Assembly (NCBI RefSeq): GCF_002949795.1 | Contig: NZ_CP026693.1 | Coordinates: forward strand, 57,771-121,770 | Source: Nostoc sp. 'Lobaria pulmonaria (5183) cyanobiont' | Lineage (GTDB): Bacteria; Cyanobacteriota; Cyanobacteriia; Cyanobacteriales; Nostocaceae | Reading direction: 5' to 3' | Length of the DNA stretch: 64,000 bases | Shown: in pieces, positions 17,867-26,422 of the stretch | Layout of the letters: each line of letters opens with the position of its first letter | How positions within the stretch are numbered: position 1 is the stretch's first letter | The notes under the pieces: generated by a model | The model's database searches: none | What the model saw: the letters and a program-made list of their open reading frames with translations, nothing else | Told to the model about the DNA's origin: nothing | Position numbers and translations under genes: made by a program

Positions 17867-18166
17867 CTACAAATCAAAATCAAGACTGAATGTTTCACCA
17901 TCAGAATCTTCTTCTTCCTCCTCTGCAAATGGAGTTGCAGTCCTTGAAGAGAGTTTTTTATCTTCAGTATTAATTGGCGTGAAAGCTACTTGTTGTGTGG
18001 GAAATGCACCCTTCCTGAAAGCAAAATAGCAATCAATGATAAAGTAGAGCGTCTCCAGGTAACTCTTGCCTAATTGCTGTGATTCGGCAAATATCCGCTC
18101 TCGGTAGCTATCTTTGATCCGAACTTTTTCTGGGGTTAAGTCAAGTTTGTCTGCCATTGCGATCAC
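17867..18166 (-). CDS. ParR-like adaptor of the second actin-like partition operon
   Basis: A 99-residue protein (or 96 if the ATG at 18157 is used rather than the GTG at 18166). N-terminal KLDLTPEKVRIKDSYRERIFAESQQLGKSYLETLYFII looks like a ribbon-helix-helix DNA-binding segment; the C-terminus is very acidic (EEEEEDSDGETFSLDFDL). Acidic or hydrophobic tails of ParR proteins contact the ParM filament. It overlaps the actin-like gene by four bases. The role is inferred from this coupling and size. Confidence 0.6.
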   Translation of the reverse strand: MIAMADKLDLTPEKVRIKDSYRERIFAESQQLGKSYLETLYFIIDCYFAFRKGAFPTQQVAFTPINTEDKKLSSRTATPFAEEEEEDSDGETFSLDFDL

Positions 18167-19122
18167 TTAATAGATGTAGATGCTGGATTCTTGCTGCTAA
18201 TGGCTTTTGCCATCTCTAAAAGCCCAAAGACATTGGTTTCCACCGGATTGTCGAGAATCTTGAAACCGTTCTTCTCTAACAACTTTTTAAATCCTGGTAA
18301 CAGACAGCCTCCACCAATGGCCCAGATTTCATCCCCTTGGTGCTTGGCATCCAATGTAAGATTCACCACTTTCTTCAAGTATTTTTCATACCAATCTTTT
18401 AAAGAAGCACTGTATATATCTTTGATATCAATATCACGGCTGTACCTGGTATGCCCCATTTCCAGACAAAATCGGATCTTGGAAGCATCCCCAATTTTTC
18501 CGCCATTTAAATGTTTCATTTTTTGTGAGATATCATCGATGAGAACTTCTACACCGATGGGGTAAGCAGTGTGAACTTCTCGCTGACCCCGGTTATAACG
18601 AGAATACAGGGTTGTTCCATTGCCAAAGTCTAAAATGGTTAATTTTTTTGGTAGTGGATGCCCAAATAATGCACCCATACCCTCTAGTACAACTTTCAGC
18701 ACTTCTACTTTCACGTCAGATTGTTTGCCAGCAAGTATTGGCTGATATTCTCCATTGAGTACTTTTTGTAGTTCTGATGCCAGACCAACATCATGTAAAC
18801 TGACAACTAATTTTAAGTGCCAAGCCTTACGGTGTGGGAGATGTGCCAATGCACCCAATAAAGTCAATAATGCGTTGTTGACTTTGTTTTCATTATTATC
18901 GGTATTCCGGTCGAAATAATTCCCTGTCCGGTAAGCAGACTCTCCAACAGTATAAGCACTACCGTTAAAAACTACACGCCCTGGAACATCTTCCATCTCG
19001 GCATTAGTTATATAGCTGGGGACACGAACTACTTCAAACCCTTCGACTAAAAGTTTAAGGCTTCCGTAACCGTTATCGAAACCCGCAGAAAAAATTTTTT
19101 GCAACGTGTGAATGTTTGACAT
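18163..19122 (-). CDS. ParM-like actin-family plasmid segregation ATPase (second copy)
   Basis: A 319-residue actin-fold protein. Phosphate-1 is GFDNGYGSLKLL (residues 14-25), phosphate-2 LTILDFGNGTTLYS (about 161-174), and the adenosine motif IWAIGGGCLLPGF (about 264). It is shorter and clearly distinct from the first ParM at 3214-4410; it resembles the cyanobacterial/Alp-type ParM-like proteins rather than R1 ParM. It leads an operon with the ParR-like gene and has a repeat-rich upstream region (19437-19569) that could be its centromere. Both features support active plasmid partition. Confidence 0.8.
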   Translation of the reverse strand: MSNIHTLQKIFSAGFDNGYGSLKLLVEGFEVVRVPSYITNAEMEDVPGRVVFNGSAYTVGESAYRTGNYFDRNTDNNENKVNNALLTLLGALAHLPHRKAWHLKLVVSLHDVGLASELQKVLNGEYQPILAGKQSDVKVEVLKVVLEGMGALFGHPLPKKLTILDFGNGTTLYSRYNRGQREVHTAYPIGVEVLIDDISQKMKHLNGGKIGDASKIRFCLEMGHTRYSRDIDIKDIYSASLKDWYEKYLKKVVNLTLDAKHQGDEIWAIGGGCLLPGFKKLLEKNGFKILDNPVETNVFGLLEMAKAISSKNPASTSIK

Positions 19123-19204
19123 AAATACAAAGGTAATACACTTTGAGAAAGTGAAAATTATCTGTTGAAGTGATCTGCAAGAGCAAGAGAAAGAAGATTG
19201 AAGA

Positions 19205-19375
19205 AGAATTCAGAAGTCAGAATTCAGGAGTCAGAATAAATCAGTCGCGGGTCTGAATCCCCGACTGATTGAAACCACCAAATCGTAGATTTGGTGGGGG
19301 TCTTAAACCCGGTTATTCATCCGCCAGTCGCACAGAATTCAATTCTGAATTCTGGCTCCTGACTCCTGAATTCTG
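19205..19375. repeat. Composite inverted-repeat block (GAATTCAGGAGTCAG family)
   Basis: Outer arms around AGAATTCAGGAGTCAGAAT (left, 19219-19237) and CTGACTCCTGAATTCTG (right, near 19360) enclose two hairpins, one of which is CCACCAAATC-GTA-GATTTGGTGG (19275-19297). The same arm sequence recurs at 50623-50800. This is a dispersed non-coding repeat type of filamentous cyanobacteria. Confidence 0.65.
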
Positions 19376-19436
19376 TTTGATAAAATAACTTCCCCTTTTT
19401 TGCCTAATCTCAAGAGCTTATCATAACCCCTTGGGG

Positions 19437-19569
19437 GCTAAATGGGGTACAAAATGTTAATCAGTCAAATATACCCCATTTAGCACCTATATACACCCTA
19501 TATAGGGGTCAAAATCTCACCAAAGTCTTGAACTATTGTTGGGGTATATATAGCCCCCATATAGCCCCC
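19437..19569. repeat. Candidate centromere or iteron region upstream of the second parM
   Basis: GCTAAATGGGGTA (19437-19449) is inverted at 19472-19484 (TACCCCATTTAGC). The palindrome CCCTATATAGGG follows at 19496-19507. Two tandem 11-mers ATATAGCCCCC lie at 19548-19558 and 19559-19569, preceded by GGGGTATATATA. The repeats sit upstream of the parM2 operon at 19122, where a parC site is expected. An iteron-type replication origin is an alternative. Confidence 0.5.
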
Positions 19570-19722
19570 AATAGGAATTTTTGAAATCTTTTTTATCAAC
19601 GCAGCAGAAATTAAATTAGATCATCGTTGACTCTTTGATTTATACTTTAATGTCAATTTTTTGTTGAAAAGCAATTCAGTTTTGATCTTTAACTTCTTGT
19701 TGACTATGTAACGAGTGCGTTA

Positions 19723-20235
19723 TCACTTGCTTACAGGTTCAGCTTTCTCAACTGAATTATCATTTACACCCAAAGTCAATTCCAAAGGAGTTCTTTGGGG
19801 GTAAGCTTTTACTACTTGTCGATAAACATCATAATTAGTAGGTAGTGCCTTCTGTAAATTACCCACTCCGTAGGTCAGTTTGTACTGAACATCTTTCATC
19901 AATTCAGGTTTGCCTGCCTCTTCTTGAGATTTTTTGCGTTGTTCAACTTCATCAACACTTGGTCGTGGCGGTACAGTAGGCCACCATAGCCCTTTGTCAT
20001 CTGGGCCAACAACTGCTCCTGCCGGTTTCAATCCATTCCTATTCAACATTGAAGTATTCGCAAAGATTTCAATGCGTGGCTGTGGTTGGCTAGTTAGATC
20101 ATTGGCATACTTGACTTGCCAGGTGTAACTGGTGAGTGCTGTAGCTTCATACTGTTCAGCAGTAGTAGTGCTGCAACTAGTTAGTATCAGTGCCGTTAGT
20201 GCAGTTATTAAGGGTACAATTTTCAACTTTTGCAT
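19723..20235 (-). CDS. Lipoprotein, 170 residues
   Basis: The start at 20235 gives MQKLKIVPLITALTALILTSC, a classic lipoprotein signal with lipobox LTSC; an upstream ATG at 20265 would bury it. The cysteine would be lipidated and the mature protein anchored in the plasma or outer membrane. The remainder is unrecognised: YTWQVKYANDL, then PRIEIFANTSMLNRNGLKPAG, then a tryptophan-proline stretch (LWWPTVPPRPSVDE). Similar small lipoproteins occur on cyanobacterial plasmids, with no known function. Same strand as the zinc-ribbon gene upstream. Confidence 0.65.
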   Translation of the reverse strand: MQKLKIVPLITALTALILTSCSTTTAEQYEATALTSYTWQVKYANDLTSQPQPRIEIFANTSMLNRNGLKPAGAVVGPDDKGLWWPTVPPRPSVDEVEQRKKSQEEAGKPELMKDVQYKLTYGVGNLQKALPTNYDVYRQVVKAYPQRTPLELTLGVNDNSVEKAEPVSK

Positions 20236-20286
20236 TATCAATCGTAAATATCTCTTACTAATCACTCTTGAAGAGGGAGTGTGCCA

Positions 20287-20808
20287 TCATTGCTGCCAAG
20301 GAGAAGGAATCGCTGTTGTTGAAAGCACTTCCCTTGCTTGCAGCCTAATTGCTGTTTGCTCACAGTTGGGGCATTTTACTTTTGTGAAAATTACTGAAGG
20401 TCGTCCTTTGTACTCGCCTATTACGGGTTCCCCGGTGTACTCGCTGATTATCCCCTGCTTGCAGTGATAGCACTCGAATATCACACGCCCTACCTCCGAG
20501 TTGCAATCCAGAAATTGCATGTGCTGACAGGGTTCCGGCGGTAATTCTGGTTCTTCGGGGCGGTCTTGAAAGGGTATATGAGGTTTGGTTGCTGGTGGTG
20601 AATCTATTTTTTTCTTGTTGCGCTTGCCAGTCACCTGCGGCTGAATTTTTGGCGGCTCTACTGGTTTTTCATTGACAGGCTGCGGCTCAGTTGTGAATTC
20701 TTCCGGCAACTTGTCATCAGCCGGGGTAGGGCTAAATTTGGAAATTTGACCGTTGAGCTTTGGCTCTTGTTTCTCTGGTGTTTTAGATGGACGCTCGGTA
20801 GATTTCAT
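20287..20808 (-). CDS. Zinc-ribbon protein with proline-rich disordered N-terminus
   Basis: A 173-residue protein. Residues 1-95 are proline, glutamate and lysine-rich and probably disordered. The C-terminal part contains CQHMQFLDC and two CxxC knuckles, CYHC (about 118-121) and CPNC (about 148-151), separated by a beta-rich stretch, a typical zinc ribbon. Divergent from the parA operon, with the 22-bp palindrome at 20848-20869 in the shared upstream region, so it may be controlled by ParB. Function otherwise unknown. Confidence 0.6.
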   Translation of the reverse strand: MKSTERPSKTPEKQEPKLNGQISKFSPTPADDKLPEEFTTEPQPVNEKPVEPPKIQPQVTGKRNKKKIDSPPATKPHIPFQDRPEEPELPPEPCQHMQFLDCNSEVGRVIFECYHCKQGIISEYTGEPVIGEYKGRPSVIFTKVKCPNCEQTAIRLQAREVLSTTAIPSPWQQ

Positions 20809-20847
20809 TAGTCTTTCTGTCAGAGGGGTTACTTGTATTCGTTTTGT

Positions 20848-20869
20848 TTAACCAAAACGTTTTGGTTAA
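20848..20869. promoter_or_regulatory. 22-bp palindrome, candidate parS/operator upstream of parAB
   Basis: A perfect palindrome whose 20-bp core is TAACCAAAACGTTTTGGTTA, between the zinc-ribbon gene and parA. The same 20-bp core occurs inside parB (22262-22281), and a half site TTTTGGTTAA lies at 20919-20928. A long palindrome repeated at a parAB locus is the standard look of a ParB-binding site. Confidence 0.65.
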
Positions 20870-20953
20870 CTTTATTTTCATTCTTTTTTTAGAATCAGTG
20901 ATAACATCAAGCCATATATTTTGGTTAATTGAGTTATTTCGGTAATTGTAAAG

Positions 20954-20970
20954 CCGTCCTGCAAGGACGG
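20954..20970. other. GC-rich hairpin in the parAB leader
   Basis: CCGTCCT-GCA-AGGACGG followed by GGTTTCAGACCC. This resembles the end hairpins of IS200/IS605-type elements in cyanobacteria, but no transposase is nearby. It could be a relic or an attenuator. Confidence 0.4.
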
Positions 20971-21033
20971 GGTTTCAGACCCAGAGGTTTCTATGAAGAC
21001 TAATACAATTGTTGCAAAGTGAGAATTGCTCCT

Positions 21034-21723
21034 ATGGTAAAATCCAAGCCTACGAAGACTACGACCAAATCTGAAAAGCTTCCTAAAATTTTGGCATTTG
21101 CTAACCAGAAAGGTGGAGCAGGGAAATCAACAGGAGCAGTTCATGCTGTTGATTGGTTTACCCAGATGGGGCATTCCACTATTTTAGTTGATGCAGATGG
21201 GCAGGAAAGCTCATCAAGTTGGTTGAAGGATCTGAACTTACCTTGTAAGGTCATTGGTGATCCAGAGGTTTTATTTGACGAACTTCCAAAGTTAGCAGAG
21301 TTTTATGATGTTGTAATTGTTGATGGCCCAGGAAATGCAAGTGAGGTGACAAAAGCAATTTTGATCCGTTCTAATTTAGTACTTATTCCTTGCAGGGACT
21401 CCATGATCGATTTAGCAAGTACAGGCAAAATTGTACAATTTGTGCGTCAAGCAAAGGAAATTCGAGGAGGGCTACCGATAGCAGCGATTTATCTGAATGC
21501 AGTAAAAGACAACACTATTTTGTTACGAGAAGCTAGAGAAGCTTTGCAAAGCGGTATTATACCTTTGCTTAATACTACCCTTCCTGACCGTCAATGTATT
21601 AAGGATGCACCTGGACAAGGTAGTACAGTGTTTCGTATGAAGGGAGAAGCTCCTAAAGCGGCGGCAAGTGCTTACGTCAAAATCCTAACAGAAGCTTTGA
21701 AGTTATTTGAATCAGAATCATGA
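21034..21723 (+). CDS. parA: ParA-family partition ATPase
   Basis: A 229-residue ParA (234 if the GTG at 21019 is used). It has the deviant Walker A motif NQKGGAGKST (about residues 24-33), switch I LVDADGQESSSSW and switch II VIVDGPG (about 92), plus SNLVLIPCRDS. ParA dimers coat the nucleoid and are released by ParB, moving plasmids. There is no N-terminal DNA-binding domain, so this is a small, type Ib-like ParA. It overlaps parB by four bases. The ATG start is preferred over GTG because neither has a strong ribosome-binding site and ATG fits family length. Confidence 0.85.
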   Translation: MVKSKPTKTTTKSEKLPKILAFANQKGGAGKSTGAVHAVDWFTQMGHSTILVDADGQESSSSWLKDLNLPCKVIGDPEVLFDELPKLAEFYDVVIVDGPGNASEVTKAILIRSNLVLIPCRDSMIDLASTGKIVQFVRQAKEIRGGLPIAAIYLNAVKDNTILLREAREALQSGIIPLLNTTLPDRQCIKDAPGQGSTVFRMKGEAPKAAASAYVKILTEALKLFESES

Positions 21724-22706
21724 CTCGACGAAAACTCAAGGATAATATTGCTAACAATGAAGAACTGAATTTTGTCTTTGGACAAGCCACTACTCAGGAA
21801 ATTGTACAAATAGCGGAAATAGCTCAAGAACAAATCATTCCGCACAGCGCAATTGTTTGTACATTCACATTTATTCCAGATGGCAAACCAGTTCGGCATT
21901 ACTATGATTTAGAAGATCTACAACAATGGGCGCTAAATGATATTCAACCCAATGGAATTCGTTCTCCTCTATGGGTACGCCCCCATCCCACTCAATCTGA
22001 AAAATATGAGTTGGTTGCAGGACTTCGGCGATTAAAAGCAGCAGCGATACTAAAATTGGAACAGATACCAGTCAAGGTTTTTGATTGGGATGATCATACA
22101 GCTTTTTATGCTGCGATATCAGAAAATACAAATCGTCGTGACTTCAGTGCTTTAGAGGAATTAGACAACACCTTGCGAGTGCTTGAAATTCAACTGGGCT
22201 ATGAAACTGAGCAAGTTGTTAGTTTTCTTTACCGAATGAACAACGCAACAAAAAATACTGTTAACCAAAACGTTTTGGTTAGTCAAGAAGCTGAACTTGT
22301 TCAACAGGTATTTAATTCATTCGGGCGAATTACTTGGCAATCATTCGTTGCAACTCGACTTCCCTTATTTAAAAAACCAGTAGAGATATTGAATGCTATT
22401 CGTCAAGGTAAAATTCATTACACTAAAGGAATTCTGATTGCTAGTGTCAAAGACAAAGATAGCAGGCAAAAAGTTTTAGAAGAAGCTATCAATAATTTCC
22501 TTAGCCTTTCTGAAATCAAGCAACGAGTTAAAGCATTGAATGGTAGTAAAAAAGCACTGTCCGAGTCCGAACCTGTAAGCCTGAAACAACGCTTAACTAA
22601 CACGATTGAGGTGGCAAAGAAAAACAAGATGCTTTGGAGTGATCCGAAAAAAACTCAACAGCTAGAAAATCTGCTTAGTCAGCTTGAAGCGATTGTCAAA
22701 AATTGA
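21720..22706 (+). CDS. parB: ParB-like centromere-binding protein with a palindrome in its coding sequence
   Basis: A 328-residue protein. The ParB N-terminal (Srx-like) domain is shown by NGIRSPLWVRPHP, YELVAGLRRLKAAAILKLEQIPVKVFD (about 98-122) and ISENTNRRDFSALEELD (about 134-150), which match the GERRxxA and ExxxRxxLxPxEE blocks in degenerate form. A helical DNA-binding middle (LVSQEAELVQQVF...ITWQSF) and a C-terminal helical dimer region follow. It presumably binds the palindromes at 20848-20869 and 22262-22281; the latter lies in its own gene. The signature is looser than chromosomal ParB, but the operon with ParA leaves little doubt. Confidence 0.78.
   Translation: MTRRKLKDNIANNEELNFVFGQATTQEIVQIAEIAQEQIIPHSAIVCTFTFIPDGKPVRHYYDLEDLQQWALNDIQPNGIRSPLWVRPHPTQSEKYELVAGLRRLKAAAILKLEQIPVKVFDWDDHTAFYAAISENTNRRDFSALEELDNTLRVLEIQLGYETEQVVSFLYRMNNATKNTVNQNVLVSQEAELVQQVFNSFGRITWQSFVATRLPLFKKPVEILNAIRQGKIHYTKGILIASVKDKDSRQKVLEEAINNFLSLSEIKQRVKALNGSKKALSESEPVSLKQRLTNTIEVAKKNKMLWSDPKKTQQLENLLSQLEAIVKN
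22262..22281. promoter_or_regulatory. 20-bp palindrome inside parB, second candidate parS
   Basis: TAACCAAAACGTTTTGGTTA, identical to the core of the palindrome upstream of parA, encoded in frame as part of VNQNVLV. A perfect 20-bp match is very unlikely by chance. Confidence 0.65.
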
Positions 22707-23245
22707 AAATAGAACTGGACTTAAGAGTAAGACAAGAGCAATAAATTCTTACTTTCTAAATAAGCGAGAGTTTATTACAGGTAGATTCAAGTCGCACAAC
22801 CAAAAAATATAAATGGTTGTGAGTGATTGGAGATAAATTAAAAGACAAAAGGAAAGTTCCAAGGAATAATTGTAATAAATGATACAGAAATTAACATTAC
22901 GTGCCGTACCATTAATAAGTTTAGCCTGTATAAAATAATATCATTATAGAGTTTACCTCTTGGCAACTTAACTCAATTCGTTTTGTAATAAAGGGTAAAT
23001 ATAGCAGTAGCTGATATTAGGGGCAAAATGGGTTGAAAGTATTATTGTATAAGCTTTTTAGCTATCACTTTTAGATAAATCATTCAAGTCATGTTTTCTC
23101 CTTGTTAGACAAGCCTGTAACGAAAGAATAAGGACTTTAGTTTTGTTATTGGCATACTACAAACCTCGGATTTAGGTAAATTTGTACTATTTTGCCTCTA
23201 ATGTCAGCTACGCTATATCTGCCCCGTGTTGGAGGAGTTGGTACA
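22707..23245. other. AT-rich spacer after parB
   Basis: About 540 bases with no convincing gene, hairpin or repeat. A GGAGGAG ribosome-binding site for the next gene lies at its end (23231-23237). Confidence 0.5.
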
Positions 23246-24136
23246 ATGATTGACCATGACAGGCTTTTCAAAGAATTAATATCTACATTTTTTGTTGAAT
23301 TTCTCGATTTATTCCTGCCTCAAGTAGCCAGCCAAATAGAACGCGATTCTATCCAGTTTTTACCCCAAGATGTATTTACTGATGTCACATCTGGCGAAAA
23401 GAAAGAAATTGATTTACTGGCGCAGGTGCGTTATCAGCAACAAAAAACTTATTTTTTAATTCACGTTGAAAATCAGTCTTATACTGAGTCAGAATTTGCC
23501 AAGCGGATGTTTAAGTATTTTGCACGCTTGCATGAAAAATATGATTTACCAATTTATCCAGTTGTAATTTTCTCCTTCGATGAACCAAAACGTGCTGAAT
23601 CCCAAAATTATCGTGTCACGTTCGGCGAGTTAAAGGTGCTGGAATTTCAGTTTGCAGCAATTCAATTAAATCGTCTGAGTTGGCGGGATTTTCTAACGCA
23701 GCCAAATCCGGTGGCAGCGGCGTTGATGGCGAAGATGAATATTGCGGTGTCAGAACGTCCGCAGGTGAAGGCGGAATGTTTGCGGTTACTGACAACTTTA
23801 AGGTTAGATCCAGCACGAATGCAATTAATTTCGGGGTTTGTTGATACTTATTTGCGGCTTGATGATACTGAGAAGCAGGTTTTTCAAGCGGTGATTAGTA
23901 GAATGGGACTAGATGAACGGGAGGAAGTTATGCAGATTGTAACAAGTTGGCAACAAGAAGGTGTGGAAATCGAAAGAAGGGAAACAATTTCGACGCTTTT
24001 AAAAGTACGTTTTGGAAATTTAGATAGTGAGTTAGAAGCAATTATTCCTCAGTTAATGCAGTTATCTAAGGAAGAATATCTTGGCTTACTTTTACAGGCT
24101 GATCGTGAAGAATTATTATCGCGGTTTCAAAGGTAA
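23246..24136 (+). CDS. Rpn-family PD-(D/E)XK nuclease (recombination-promoting nuclease/putative transposase)
   Basis: A 296-residue protein starting at the ATG at 23246, which follows a strong GGAGGAG ribosome-binding site; a TTG further up is not needed. The N-terminus (MIDHDRLFKELISTFFVEFLDLFLPQ) and the block VFTDVTSGEKKEIDLLAQVRYQQQKTYFLIHVENQSY, with D and HVENQ as nuclease core residues, are typical of cyanobacterial Rpn/DUF4351 proteins. The C-terminus (GNLDSELEAIIPQLMQLSKEEYLGLLLQ) matches the DUF4351-type helical tail. These proteins cut DNA and are abundant in Nostocales; a role in recombination or defence is proposed in the literature. Confidence 0.85.
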   Translation: MIDHDRLFKELISTFFVEFLDLFLPQVASQIERDSIQFLPQDVFTDVTSGEKKEIDLLAQVRYQQQKTYFLIHVENQSYTESEFAKRMFKYFARLHEKYDLPIYPVVIFSFDEPKRAESQNYRVTFGELKVLEFQFAAIQLNRLSWRDFLTQPNPVAAALMAKMNIAVSERPQVKAECLRLLTTLRLDPARMQLISGFVDTYLRLDDTEKQVFQAVISRMGLDEREEVMQIVTSWQQEGVEIERRETISTLLKVRFGNLDSELEAIIPQLMQLSKEEYLGLLLQADREELLSRFQR

Positions 24137-24195
24137 TCGTAATTGAATAAAAGCGGGTGTGCTATTTAGTACAATTACTAATCTTTTTTGCTATT

Positions 24196-24480
24196 TCAGT
24201 TCAACTCAACATTATGACTGCTAATATGGTGTCCATTATGTGATGGCTCATGTTTCCTGTGAAGTAATCGTTCCCTCTCTAAAATCAGAACTTCTAGCTC
24301 ACTGGCAGGTTCTTCTGAAAGTGGAAATATCTCCTCCCCCGTCTTTAGATTACCTTGACAAATCGTCCGCTTACCTTCATTTCGGACAATAAAATCACAC
24401 TTGTGTTTGAGCGAAAATAAGCTGATGTATTTATTAGATACATCAGCTTTTGACGCTTTTGACTTATCCCAAGATTTCAA
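24196..24480 (-). CDS. Doubtful small frame after the helicase relic
   Basis: A 94-residue frame beginning at TTG and overlapping the helicase stop by 17 bases. The middle (CDFIVRNEGKRTICQGNLKTGEEIFPLS) reads like protein, but the first third is crossed by a strong hairpin (24419-24449). If real, a start further inside is likely. Function unknown. Confidence 0.25.
   Translation of the reverse strand: MKSWDKSKASKADVSNKYISLFSLKHKCDFIVRNEGKRTICQGNLKTGEEIFPLSEEPASELEVLILERERLLHRKHEPSHNGHHISSHNVELN
24419..24449. terminator. Bidirectional terminator-like hairpin
   Basis: AAGCTGATGTAT against ATACATCAGCTT, a perfect 12-bp stem with a 7-base loop and A/T-rich flanks on both sides. It lies between the convergent Rpn gene and the helicase relic, as expected for a shared terminator. 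Confidence 0.6.
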
Positions 24481-26182
24481 TCACAGCCGCTAGAATAGCT
24501 GGGGCTTTGTCTGAAACCGGAATGAATACCCGCTTTTGCCAGTTGATGATCTCGGTGAAGCAACCCACAGCTAAGAGTCGCTCTGCCAGTGAGATAGCAT
24601 TAACCAGTTCTATGCGAGGTTCATTAGCAACGAAAGACCGCCGCAGCGTAATTCCTCCTGGTAGTTGCTGTGTATATCTCTGATTCAGTACCAGCTTCAC
24701 AAGTTCTTCTGGACAAAGCACCTGATTTCTTAGTCCGAGTTGTTCGCGCACGGTTTGAATGTCGTGAGCATTCACCACCCGACCGAGTATCTTTTGTCCA
24801 TCGGCAGTTTGTAGTCGGAATACTCGACTACTGTGCTGTGGCAGGATTTTCCAGATAGGCAATAGAATACCAGTTACCAAATGCAGGTAATCGGTTGTGA
24901 ACTTGGGTAATTCGTTTACTTCAGTAGACCAAGCAGCAGTAAACGCATCAATAGAAACTTGCCCCCAAGTGGAAGATTCCAAGTCTTGGACTGGTAGGCG
25001 AGTTTCTTTCTGTGGACGAATCAGCAAAACTCTTGGGACAACACCACCATCAGCGTCGTAGATGCTATGCGTCGGAATTGACACAGCAGCATTACCCGAC
25101 TTGGAGTTGATCATGAGCCTTCCAAGATAATGAGTGGCGAACTCTAACATCTCAATAGCAGTTTTAATGTGGTTCTTCTGAGTGCGTTCCACTTTCAAGT
25201 AATTGGTGACGCTACCAGTTTGAGCATGAGTGTACACAGCTTCCTGGCTCTCAACAGCAAAGCGTTCAGCCCGTAAAGTTTCCACACCCATCTCATAGAC
25301 ACCATTAGCGATCGCTGCCTCAATCTGTTGACTTAGCAACAACTCAAAACGCTCGAAAATGATGTTTTGCATATCGATGCGTAAAGCCAGCAGCCGATTA
25401 AGGAATTGCCGCAATGGGGGCAAGTCGATTTTCATCCCGCCTTCATGAGAGGTTAAGCACAATCCAGTCATTTGCTCAAACTTTCCTAAAGGGACTTCAT
25501 AAAATCGACCTTGGAATATCTGCTTGAACAGTTCATACAGTGCATATTCGGCGTAGTTTGACTCAAGGTTATCTTTGTTTGAAAATATTCCGTTACCTCC
25601 GGTTTGCCTTTGCCCCCTTGTGAGTGCGCCCAAGCTATCTAGCCTTCGAGCGATGGTTGAGATAAAGCGGCGTTCACCGATGACGTTAGTGGTAACAGGT
25701 CTGAACACGGGTGCTGATGCTTGGTTGGTGCGGTGCGATCGCCCAAGTCCTTGGATGGCATTGTCTGCTCTCCAGCCGGCTTCTAACAAATAATGCGATC
25801 GCCGCCGACGATTCGCAGCATTTAGATCAGCATGATAACTTCTGCCTGTCGCACCAGCGTCACTGAAGATGAGGATTTGTTTGTCACCCTGCATGAATGC
25901 AGCAGTTTCAGCAATATTCGCGCCACTACCCCGTGAATCAACGAACAAACGTCCAGATTCATCTTTCAGAACTCGTTTGCTACGACCTGTAACTTCGGCA
26001 ATTTGCTTGTGACCAAAATGCCACAGCAATTGTTCTAATGCACCAGGGATTGGATCAAGACATGCTAACTTATCGACTAAGGCATCTCTCAAAGCTACAG
26101 CTTCTTGGGAAATAACTGGAGAACCATCGGCATCAAAGACTGGCTCGGATCTTTCTTCCCGCTTATAAAAACTTGGACAAAA
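24464..26182 (-). pseudogene. C-terminal relic of a Strawberry-notch-type (SNO) helicase
   Basis: About 570 residues remain of a family whose plasmid members are usually well over a thousand residues and carry an N-terminal methylase-like plus DEAD motor half. The surviving part starts REERSEPVFDADGSPVISQEAV then RDALVDKLACLDPIPGALEQLL, the standard lead-in of the SNO C-terminal helicase domain, followed by EVTGRSKRVL, ILIFSDAGATGRSYHAD and GLGRSHRTNQASAPVF. The last is motif VI. Upstream the frame hits a stop at 26183-26185 and no motor-1 motifs exist, so the gene is 5'-truncated. An ATG at 26092 could still express the fragment, but no strong ribosome-binding site is seen. Confidence 0.8.
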
Positions 26183-26357
26183 TTACCCACAGTAGGCAAA
26201 ATTGTACAAAGGGAACTTAGCGGTATATGTTCCAAGAAATCGTCTTTAGTGCCGTAGCTTGCTTTTGCCAGATGGCTCTGACAATCGCTTGACCAAAGAC
26301 CCCCAGTTAGAGATAGCATAGAAGTTGTGACGCTTGATGCTAGATTTCCGAATTAAT

Positions 26358-26422
26358 TTATTTAGTTGGTTCCAGAGGCTCCATACGTGCTTTCCATCCT
26401 TCACGGAGAGATAGGCGGTTAT
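26358..26422 (-). pseudogene. C-terminal scrap of an unknown protein beside the IS element
   Basis: The minus strand reads DNRLSLREGWKARMEPLEPTK and then a stop, joined directly to the left end of the ISH3-like element. It resembles the tails of small cyanobacterial antitoxin-like proteins. It is cut off by the insertion. The rest of 26183-26422 shows nothing else. Confidence 0.4.

Noticed and set aside
19427..19575. CRISPR-like array
   Set aside because: The repeats are too short (11-13 bp) and irregular, with no spacers of constant length and no cas genes.
20954..20970. IS200/IS605 element at the parA leader hairpin
   Set aside because: Only one end-like hairpin is visible and no TnpA or TnpB gene lies nearby, so a whole element cannot be claimed.
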